Assembly (NCBI GenBank): GCA_046094825.1 | Contig: JBJTIF010000051.1 | Location: 1-8,959, forward strand | DNA from: JBJTIF01 sp046094825 | GTDB taxonomy: Bacteria > Actinomycetota > UBA4738 > HRBIN12 | Length of the DNA stretch: 8,959 nucleotides | Direction of reading: 5' to 3' | Part shown: positions 1 to 4,966 of the stretch, one piece after another | Layout: each line of letters starts with the position of its first letter | Position numbering within the stretch: the first letter of the stretch is position 1 | Position numbers and translations under genes: made by a program | Notes under the pieces: generated by a model | Databases searched by the model: none | What the model was told of the DNA's origin: nothing | The model's input: the letters and a program-made list of their open reading frames with translations, nothing else

Positions 1-86
1 CCTCGAGCGGTCCGCGCGCTACGGCGAGCGCGGGATCCGCTACCTCGACGTCGGCACGAGCGGCGGCGTCGCGGGCCTCGAGCGCG
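1..86. repeat. Left arm of a perfect 86-bp inverted repeat at the window edge
   Basis: Each base i in 1-86 pairs with base 240-i, so this arm is the exact reverse complement of 154-239, with a 67-bp spacer at 87-153. Pairing ends at 87/153 (A against C). Both arms carry the same gnd coding segment (residues about 101-129). Read on the plus strand the arm encodes LERSARYGERG..., and the other arm encodes the same peptide on the minus strand. A perfect copy of coding DNA folded back on itself, starting at the first base of the window, is typical of a fold-back chimera or a contig-end assembly error rather than a functional repeat. Confidence 0.9.
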
Positions 87-538
87 AGCGTGCGGAAGAC
101 GGGGTCGAGGTGGTGCACCGCATCGGCGTCGCCGCCGATCATGAGGCAGTAGCCGCGCTCGAGGCCCGCGACGCCGCCGCTCGTGCCGACGTCGAGGTAG
201 CGGATCCCGCGCTCGCCGTAGCGCGCGGACCGCTCGAGGTCGTCGCGGTGCGAGCTGTTCCCGCCGTCGATGAGGATGTCGCCGGCGGACAGGCGCGACG
301 CGACGTCGTCGGCGACGGCACCGGTGACCGCGGCGGGGAGCATGAGCCACACGACGCGCGGCGCCGGCAGGGCCGCGACGACCGCGTCGAGGTCGGCCGC
401 GCCGACCGCGCCCTCCGCGGCGAGCGCGGCGACCGCCGCCGCATCGCGGTCGTGGACGACGACCTCGTGGCCGTCGCGGAGCAGGCGTCGGGTGAGGTTC
501 GCGCCCATGCGCCCGAGGCCGACCATCGCGATCCGCAT
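2..538 (-). pseudogene. gnd: 6-phosphogluconate dehydrogenase, N-terminal half (inverted relative to its C-terminal half)
   Basis: This open frame runs from ATG at 538 to the window edge. Residues 1-152 (down to about base 83-88) match the NAD(P)-binding half of the short-type 6-phosphogluconate dehydrogenase, which oxidatively decarboxylates 6-phosphogluconate to ribulose 5-phosphate in the cytosol (oxidative pentose phosphate pathway). Visible motifs are the Rossmann loop GLGRMG (residues 7-12), DGGNSSHRDD (91-100) and the signature DVGTSGGVAGLERGYCLMIGG (from 116). After about FRTLA the frame enters the inverted-repeat copy and codes nonsense (LEARDAAARADV...). The missing C-terminal half lies on the opposite strand at about 722-1255. 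Asp30 at the end of strand beta-2 (VVVHDRD) suggests NAD rather than NADP, as an inference. A TACCGT box lies 6 nt before the ATG. The split is probably an artefact, so the genome may hold an intact gene. Confidence 0.88.
154..239. repeat. Right arm of the 86-bp inverted repeat
   Basis: This is the exact reverse complement of 1-86. It is the copy that continues smoothly into the rest of the gnd N-terminal half (to 538, minus strand), so it is probably the genuine one and the 1-86 arm the fold-back copy. The spacer 87-153 reads on the minus strand as the next gnd residues (GYCLMIGGDADAVHH through about FRTLA) before running into the duplicated arm. Confidence 0.9.
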
Positions 539-544
539 GGGGAG

Positions 545-550
545 ACGGTA
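545..550 (-). promoter_or_regulatory. Candidate -10 box for a leaderless gnd transcript
   Basis: The minus strand reads TACCGT, then six bases, then the gnd ATG at 538. TANNNT with T at position 6 so close to a start codon is the usual layout of leaderless genes in several high-GC phyla. No Shine-Dalgarno sequence precedes the ATG, and no clear -35 box is visible. The whole divergent intergenic space is only 36 bp (539-574), which leaves little room for a conventional leader. Confidence 0.45.
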
Positions 551-574
551 GCGGCTCCGTGGGAGCATGGCGCG

Positions 575-650
575 GTGGACGCCGATGCGATCTTCGCCCT
601 GCTCGTGCGGGCCGACGAGCGACTGAAGTACGCGCGGGAGGGCGATCGGG
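575..650 (+). pseudogene. 5' end of an unknown divergent gene, interrupted by the G/C tract
   Basis: A GTG at 575 preceded by GGGAG (561-565, spacing 9) opens a frame that begins VDADAIFALLVRADERLKY and continues AREGDR. After about 25 codons it hits the G13 run at 652, beyond which the translation is only Gly/Pro/Arg low complexity. Codon use and start context look genuine up to about 648. The peptide resembles, from memory, the start of small conserved hypothetical helical proteins in Actinobacteria-like genomes, but I cannot assign a function. The gene is divergent from gnd, 36 bp away. The frame happens to stay open into the gnd C-terminal half, giving a spurious fused ORF to 1255. Confidence 0.5.
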
Positions 651-720
651 CGGGGGGGGGGGGGCGGCCCCCCCTGCCCCCCGGCTCCCGCCCGCCCGCC
701 CGGGCCCCCCCCCCCCCCGC
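648..720. repeat. Low-complexity poly-G/poly-C block
   Basis: The block contains an uninterrupted G13 run (652-664), C7 (668-674), C6 (677-682) and C14 (705-718), with almost no A or T. It sits exactly where sequence from the inverted gnd N-terminal side meets the plus-strand gnd C-terminal half. Neither flank gene can be aligned through it. Most likely it is a sequencing or assembly artefact in a hard GC-rich region, though a real G-quadruplex-prone tract cannot be excluded. Confidence 0.75.
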
Positions 721-721
721 G

Positions 722-1255
722 CCGACCCCGGGACGACCGGCCGACGACACCGCGTCGATGGGGTACCTCCACTGCGGCCCGAGCGGCGCCGGCCACTTCG
801 TGAAGATGGTCCACAACGGCATCGAGTACGCGCTCATGGCCGCGTACGCGGAGGGGATGAACCTCCTGCGCCACGCCGACGCGGGCAACGCGGCACGCGC
901 CGCCGACGCGGAGACGGCGCCGATGCGCGAGCCCGATCTCTACCGCTACGACATGGACGTCGCCGCGATCGCCGAGGTCTGGCGACGCGGGAGCGTCGTC
1001 TCGTCGTGGCTCCTCGACCTCACCGCCGCGGCGCTCGCCGAGGACCCCGAGCTCTCGGGGTTCTCCGGCACCGTCTCGGACAGCGGTGAGGGTCGGTGGA
1101 CGCTCCACGCCGCGATCGACGAGGGCGTCCCGGTCCACGTCCTGTCGGCGGCGCTGTTCGACCGGTTCTCCTCGCGGGGCGAGGCGGCGTTCGCGAACCG
1201 CCTCCTGTCCGCGATGCGGGCCCGCTTCGGCGGCCACGCCGAACGACCCGCCTAG
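722..1255 (+). pseudogene. gnd: 6-phosphogluconate dehydrogenase, C-terminal half
   Basis: From about 722 (PTPGRPADDTASMGYLHCGP) to TAG at 1253-1255 the frame encodes the all-helical substrate-binding half of 6-phosphogluconate dehydrogenase. The catalytic segment GHFVKMVHNGIEY is intact, with the Lys codon at 803-805 and the Asn and Glu that in the family bind and protonate the substrate. It is followed by AEVWRRGSVVSSWLLDL, VSDSGEGRWT and the C-terminal FSSRGEAAFANRLLSAMR. It has no start codon or ribosome site of its own, since upstream lies the G/C block. Joined to the 152 residues encoded at about 83-538 (minus), with only some 5-15 residues missing between FRTLA and PTPGR, the total would be about 335-345 residues, close to the longer short-type enzymes. 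It lies 100 bp upstream of rpsD on the same strand. Confidence 0.88.
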
Positions 1256-1313
1256 GCACCCCGCCGGCCCCGGGGCGAGCTCCCGACCCCCGTCCGGAGG
1301 AGCCCGCGGAGGT

Positions 1314-1334
1314 CCCGTGCGAGCGGAGCACGGG
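1314..1334 (+). terminator. 7-bp hairpin between gnd and rpsD
   Basis: CCCGTGC (1314-1320) and GCACGGG (1328-1334) form a perfect 7-bp stem with a 7-nt loop, followed by TCTTGG. The 3' tail is only weakly T-rich, so it would be a poor intrinsic terminator for gnd. It lies where the -35 region of the rpsD promoter would fall, so it could equally be an operator or chance in GC-rich DNA. Confidence 0.25.
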
Positions 1335-1340
1335 TCTTGG

Positions 1341-1346
1341 TATCGT
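1341..1346 (+). promoter_or_regulatory. Candidate -10 box for rpsD (near-leaderless start)
   Basis: TATCGT fits TANNNT and ends 9 nt before the rpsD ATG at 1356. Transcription would start within a few bases of the start codon. No Shine-Dalgarno sequence is present just before the ATG. The hexamer 17 bp upstream (TGCGAG) is a poor -35 match. Confidence 0.4.
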
Positions 1347-1355
1347 TCCCGGCTC

Positions 1356-1958
1356 ATGGACAAGGTCGGACCCCGCCACCGGATCTGCCGTCGCGTCGGC
1401 CAGGCGATCTGCGGCCGCGCGAACTGCCCGGTGAACAAGCGCCCCTACCCCCCCGGTCAGCACGGGCGGGGTCGCAAGCGCATCTCCGAGTACCAGGTCC
1501 GGCTCCTCGAGAAGCAGAAGCTCCGCGCGATCTACGGGGTCGGCGAGCGGCAGATGCGCGTGTACTACGACCGCGCGAGCCGCAAGTCCGGCGTGACGGG
1601 CGAGGAGCTCATCCGCCAGCTCGAGACGCGCCTCGACGCGATCATCCTGCGGCTCGGCTTCGCGCTCACGCAGCGCCAGGCGCGCCAGCTCGTCTCGCAC
1701 GGCCATGTCCGCGTGGACGGTCGGCGCATCGACGTACCGAGCGCCCAGGTGAAGGCCGGCCAGACGATCTCGCTCACCGAGAAGGCGAAGAACTTCGTGT
1801 CGGTCCGCGAAGCGGTCGAGATCACGCCCGACCCGCCCGCGTACCTGTACCGGAACACGAGCGAGTTCCAGGGGACGCTCTCGCGGCTCCCGGAGCGGGG
1901 CGAGGTCCCGCTCCCGGTGCCGATCGAGGAGCGCCTCGTCGTCGAGTTCTACTCCTAG
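1356..1958 (+). CDS. rpsD: 30S ribosomal protein S4
   Basis: The 200-residue product is full length for S4, the primary 16S rRNA-binding protein that nucleates the 30S body and, in many bacteria, represses its own mRNA. Visible are the N-terminal block RRVG...KRPYPPGQHG, EYQVRLLEKQKLR, the S4 RNA-binding domain (GFALTQRQARQLVSHGHVRVDGR, about residues 105-127) and the terminal ERLVVEFYS. The N-terminus has His8-x2-Cys11 and Cys19-x4-Cys24, spaced like the four-Cys zinc site of Thermus S4 but with His in place of the first Cys. ATG 1356 gives the family N-terminus (MDKVGPRH). An in-frame GTG at 1317 with GGAGG only 4 nt ahead would add 13 residues and looks less likely. It stands alone, away from the rpsM-rpsK-rpoA cluster. 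Its TAG overlaps the stop of the convergent acyltransferase gene. Confidence 0.97.
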   Translation: MDKVGPRHRICRRVGQAICGRANCPVNKRPYPPGQHGRGRKRISEYQVRLLEKQKLRAIYGVGERQMRVYYDRASRKSGVTGEELIRQLETRLDAIILRLGFALTQRQARQLVSHGHVRVDGRRIDVPSAQVKAGQTISLTEKAKNFVSVREAVEITPDPPAYLYRNTSEFQGTLSRLPERGEVPLPVPIEERLVVEFYS

Positions 1959-2755
1959 GAGTCGGCCGCCCCCGACCCCGGGCCCGTCGGTCCCGGTTCC
2001 GGTCCCGGATCCGACCAGCGCGGGAGCTCCGGACCCTTCGGATCGAGCGCCCATCCGCGATGGCGTTCCGGGAGACCGGCGATCCACGCCGGGACGTCCT
2101 CGTCGAGCATCGCCGCGACCGCGCGCTGCGCCCGGAGCGAGAGATCCTGGTGGCGTTCGCCGGCCATCGCGCGGATCGGCGTCCCGTAGCGGATCCGCAC
2201 CGGCGGACGACCCGGCAGCGGCCACCACCGGCCCCTCGGCATCGCCGCGTACGCGCCGACGATGGAGATCGGGACGATCGCGGCGTCGGTGTCGAGGACG
2301 AGGCGCGAGACCCCGTGGCGGAACCGCTGCATCCAGCCGTCCGTCGACCGGCTGCCCTCGGGGAACACGACGAGGTTCCAGCCCCCGAGGAGGAGCCGCT
2401 TCGCGACCTCGGTCGCGCGCTCGCCACCGCCCCGCTCGACGGAGAACGCCGCGTAGAGCAGCGCGACGAACGTCCGCCGCCACCAGACGTCGAACCAGTA
2501 GTCCTTCGCGGCGCCGACGGCGGTCCGCGCGCGGATCGCCTTCGGCAGCGTGACGTAGATGAGCGTCGCATCGAGGTGGCTCGCGTGGTTGCTCACGAAG
2601 ATCGCGGGGCCGTCGAGATCATCGAGCGCATCGAGCCCGAGGACCGTGAGCGACACCTCGGCGTGGATGAGCGGACGCAACCCGAGATCGAGGATCGCCG
2701 ACCGAAGCCGGCCCGCCCACCCGGTGAGGTTCCACGCCCGTTCCGGCGCGTCCAT
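1955..2755 (-). CDS. plsC: PlsC-family 1-acyl-glycerol-3-phosphate acyltransferase
   Basis: The 266-residue protein has the acyltransferase motifs in order: motif I NHASHLD (His57-x4-Asp62, catalytic dyad), VERGGG around 106-111, motif III VVFPEGSRS (129-137, phosphate binding) and motif IV VPISIVGAY (161-169). Family members acylate lysophosphatidic acid at the inner membrane face to make phosphatidic acid, though some relatives acylate other alcohols, so substrate is inferred. No clear transmembrane helix is seen; GPAIFVSN is the buried strand before motif I. The tail (about 245-266) is Pro/Gly-rich and low complexity. ATG 2755 is chosen because it follows the asd stop by 2 nt; the longer frame from 2830 would lie inside asd. 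It is the last gene of the minus-strand chain, and its TAG (1957-1955) overlaps the rpsD stop. No terminator is evident. Confidence 0.88.
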   Translation of the reverse strand: MDAPERAWNLTGWAGRLRSAILDLGLRPLIHAEVSLTVLGLDALDDLDGPAIFVSNHASHLDATLIYVTLPKAIRARTAVGAAKDYWFDVWWRRTFVALLYAAFSVERGGGERATEVAKRLLLGGWNLVVFPEGSRSTDGWMQRFRHGVSRLVLDTDAAIVPISIVGAYAAMPRGRWWPLPGRPPVRIRYGTPIRAMAGERHQDLSLRAQRAVAAMLDEDVPAWIAGLPERHRGWALDPKGPELPRWSDPGPEPGPTGPGSGAADS

Positions 2756-2757
2756 GG

Positions 2758-3786
2758 TCAGCCCGCCACGACCCGTTCGGCGATCTGCACGGCGTTGAGC
2801 GCCGCGCCCTTGCGGAGGTTGTCGCCGCACGCGAACAGCGTGAGGGCGTCGGGCCGCGACCCCGCGCGGCGGATCCGGCCGACGAGGACCTCGTCGCGGC
2901 CCGCGGCATCGAGCGGGGTCGGGTAGACGTCGTTCGCGGGGTCGTCGACGACGCGGACGCCGGGTGCGGCCGAAAGCAGCGCGCGTGCCTCGTCCGGCGA
3001 GATCGGGCGCTCGAACTCCGCGAGGATGCTCACCGCGTGCCCGACCATGACCGGCACGCGGACGCAGGTCGCGATGACCTCGAGGTCGGGGAGGCCGAGG
3101 ATCTTCCGGGTCTCGCGGACCATCTTCGTCTCCTCGAACGAGGAACCCGTCGCGGGGTCGAGGACGTCGATCCGCGGGACGACGTTGAAGGCGATCGTCC
3201 TGCCGAAGACGGGGCCGCTCGGGAGGGTCGCGGGGTCGGGGTGGAGGAGGTCGAGCTCACGGCCGCGGAGCGCGACGACCTGCGCGTGGAGCTCCTCGAC
3301 GCCCTTGTTCCCGGCACCGGAGACCGACTGGTACGACGAGGTCACGAGCGACCGGAGCCCCGCGGCGCGGTGGAGCGGACCGACGCCCATGAGGGCGGTG
3401 ATCGTCGTGCAGTTCGGGACGGCGATGACCCGCGGACGCGACGCGAGGACCTCGCCGTTCACCTCGGGGATCACGAGGGCGCAGTCGTCGTCCATGCGGA
3501 ACGCGCTCGAGTTGTCGACGCACGTCGTGCCGGCCGCGGCGGCCGGGGGCACCCAGCCCTTCGCGACCCCGCTCCCGCACGACGAGAGCGCGAGGTCGAC
3601 GCCCGCGAGCGCCTCGAGGCTCAGCTCGCGGACGGGGATCTCCTCGCCGCGGAAGGTGACCGTGGACCCCGCGGAGCGCGCGGAGGCGAGCGGGACGACC
3701 TCGTCCGCGGGGAATCCCCGGTGCTCGAGGATCGCGAGCATCTCGCGACCGACGGCACCGGTCGCCCCGACGACGGCGACGCGCAT
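2758..3786 (-). CDS. asd: Aspartate-semialdehyde dehydrogenase
   Basis: This 342-residue enzyme makes aspartate 4-semialdehyde from aspartyl phosphate with NADPH, step 2 of the aspartate family pathway (lysine, diaminopimelate, threonine, methionine). Visible are the N-terminal nucleotide loop VVGATGAVG (5-13), SSCGSGVAKGW (68-78), FRMDDD (96-101), the catalytic Cys126 in VPNCTTI, SYQSVSGAG (151-159), the substrate-binding FEETKM (217-222) and CVRVPVMVGH with the base His250. Length and motif order are typical of the bacterial enzyme. ATG 3786 shares its A with the TGA of the upstream zinc-ribbon gene (TGATG), so the two are probably translationally coupled. The acyltransferase gene starts 2 nt after its stop. 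Together with lysC, one gene upstream, it supplies the first two pathway steps from one transcript. Confidence 0.97.
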   Translation of the reverse strand: MRVAVVGATGAVGREMLAILEHRGFPADEVVPLASARSAGSTVTFRGEEIPVRELSLEALAGVDLALSSCGSGVAKGWVPPAAAAGTTCVDNSSAFRMDDDCALVIPEVNGEVLASRPRVIAVPNCTTITALMGVGPLHRAAGLRSLVTSSYQSVSGAGNKGVEELHAQVVALRGRELDLLHPDPATLPSGPVFGRTIAFNVVPRIDVLDPATGSSFEETKMVRETRKILGLPDLEVIATCVRVPVMVGHAVSILAEFERPISPDEARALLSAAPGVRVVDDPANDVYPTPLDAAGRDEVLVGRIRRAGSRPDALTLFACGDNLRKGAALNAVQIAERVVAG

Positions 3787-4472
3787 CAGCGGAACCCCCA
3801 GGTGGCCAGGAGCGCATCCAGCGCGTCGGCGGCGTCGGCGAAGCCGGCCTCGGTCTCGTTCAGGGTGAGCCGCCAACCGACCGCGCCGCGGACGAGCACG
3901 ACCTCGCGGGTGCGGTACTCCGTCCCGTCGCGGCTCTCGGCCGTGAGCTCCCAGGCCCGAGCGGGGACGCCGGCGACGACGACGTCGGTCGCCACGCCGG
4001 GCGTGAGCCCGACGGATTCGTCGCGCGCGCGGACCATCCGTTCCCACATCGCGAGGTCGATCGAGTCCGCGAGGTCGACGGCCTCGACGAGGATCGACGC
4101 GGTGCCGTCGACGTCGGAGAACCCGTCGAGCGTCGCGCCGTTGCCGAACCGCGCGGGGGCCTGCGCCCATCCGTCCGGGACGTCGACGCAGTAGCCGAAC
4201 GCATCCGAGGTGTACGACCGACCGCGGCACGCGTCCGGCCGGACCACCGCGACGGCGATCCCGCCGACGACGAGGAGGACGAAGGCGCCGAGGACGAGGT
4301 ACGGCCGGAACCGCGACGGGGGCTTCGGGGTCGGGAGTTCGATCGCGGGTCGCTCGCTCGGCGCCCGCCGCGCGAGGAGCGCGGCGGGGCCCGCCGCGAG
4401 CGACCCGCCGCAGGCCTCGCAGGTCGCGCGGTCCTCGGCGTTGCTCGCCCGGCACGCGGGGCAGACGATCAC
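3786..4472 (-). CDS. Zinc-ribbon, single-pass membrane protein of unknown function
   Basis: I do not recognise the family. The 228-residue product starts with a zinc ribbon (CPAC at 4-7 and CEAC at 18-21), then a polar Pro-rich linker (about 38-56), one strong transmembrane helix (about 57-77) and an outer domain of about 150 residues. RFR before the helix and RPD after it suggest the zinc ribbon is inside and the C-terminus outside. The outer part begins with two cysteines (82 and 95) that could form a disulphide, and a segment SDAFGYCVDVPDGW like the start of PsbP/Mog1-type or DUF1795-like folds. That similarity is only a guess from the pattern. The start is GTG 4472, overlapping the lysC TGA in GTGA; upstream in-frame starts lie inside lysC. 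Its stop overlaps the asd ATG by 1 nt. Its position inside lysC-asd is unusual and does not by itself show a role in amino-acid synthesis. Confidence 0.85.
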   Translation of the reverse strand: MIVCPACRASNAEDRATCEACGGSLAAGPAALLARRAPSERPAIELPTPKPPSRFRPYLVLGAFVLLVVGGIAVAVVRPDACRGRSYTSDAFGYCVDVPDGWAQAPARFGNGATLDGFSDVDGTASILVEAVDLADSIDLAMWERMVRARDESVGLTPGVATDVVVAGVPARAWELTAESRDGTEYRTREVVLVRGAVGWRLTLNETEAGFADAADALDALLATWGFR

Positions 4473-4966
4473 GGCTCGCCCTTCGGGGCTCCCGCGTCCA
4501 ACCCGAACCGCGCGTGGACCGCGCGGACGGCGCGCTCCGCGTCGGCCGCGCGGATCACGCACGAGACGCGGATCGGCGAGGTCGAGATCATGTCGATGTT
4601 GATGCCCTCGCCGGCGAGCGCGTCGAACATGTCGGCGGCGACGCCGGGGTTCGACTTCATGCCCGCCCCGACGAGCGAGAGCTTCGCGATGTCCGCGTCG
4701 ATGCTCGAGCGCACCGCGCCGACCTCGTGGGCGATCCCGGCGAGCGCCTCGTCGAGGCGCGCGAGGTCCTCCCGGGCGACGGTGAACGAGAGGTCGGTCG
4801 CCCCGTCGCGGGAGACGTTCTGGACGATCATGTCGACGTTGATCCCCGCGTCGGCGACCGCGCGGAAGACGCGCGCCGCGACGCCGGGGCGGTCGGGGAC
4901 GTCGTCGAGGGTCACCTTCGCCTCGCCCGCGTCGAGGGCGACCCCGCGGATCAGCGCCTGCTCCAT
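4469..4966 (-). CDS. lysC: Predicted aspartate kinase beta subunit from an internal in-frame start
   Basis: Inside lysC an ATG at 4966 (Met246 of the alpha subunit) is preceded by a perfect GGAGG (4979-4975) with 8-nt spacing. Translation from it gives 165 residues beginning MEQALIRGVALDAGEAKVT, which is the linker plus both ACT domains. In Corynebacterium glutamicum and Bacillus subtilis, lysine-sensitive aspartokinases are alpha2-beta2, and the beta chain arises from an in-frame internal start at this same place; the C. glutamicum beta chain starts MEEAVLTGVATD as I recall it. The Shine-Dalgarno sequence and start are visible here. That they are used is inferred. Confidence 0.6.
   Translation of the reverse strand: MEQALIRGVALDAGEAKVTLDDVPDRPGVAARVFRAVADAGINVDMIVQNVSRDGATDLSFTVAREDLARLDEALAGIAHEVGAVRSSIDADIAKLSLVGAGMKSNPGVAADMFDALAGEGINIDMISTSPIRVSCVIRAADAERAVRAVHARFGLDAGAPKGEP

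Noticed and set aside
1..239. The inverted repeat as a recombinase-driven invertible switch
   Set aside because: There is no recombinase gene or site-like short repeat, both arms are the same piece of gnd, and the spacer is gnd coding sequence. A fold-back artefact explains it better.
1317..1355. GTG 1317 as the rpsD start (GGAGG at 1308-1312)
   Set aside because: The spacing is only 4 nt and it adds 13 residues not seen in S4 proteins. ATG 1356 gives the family N-terminus. It remains a minor possibility.
1960..2045. GC-rich direct repeats (GGTCCCGG twice) as a terminator for rpsD
   Set aside because: They encode the Pro/Gly-rich tail of the acyltransferase, form no clean stem and have no T-tract.
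1020..2483. A 487-codon minus-strand frame across rpsD and plsC
   Set aside because: It is antisense to rpsD and out of frame with plsC; no domain is visible.
2756..2830. An acyltransferase start at 2830
   Set aside because: The extra 25 residues lie within the asd coding end and are Arg/Gly-rich. ATG 2755, 2 nt after the asd stop, fits the operon layout.
1337..2926. A 529-codon plus-strand frame crossing rpsD, plsC and the end of asd
   Set aside because: It overlaps rpsD in another frame and two minus-strand genes, and its product is Arg/Pro-rich low complexity with no recognisable motif.
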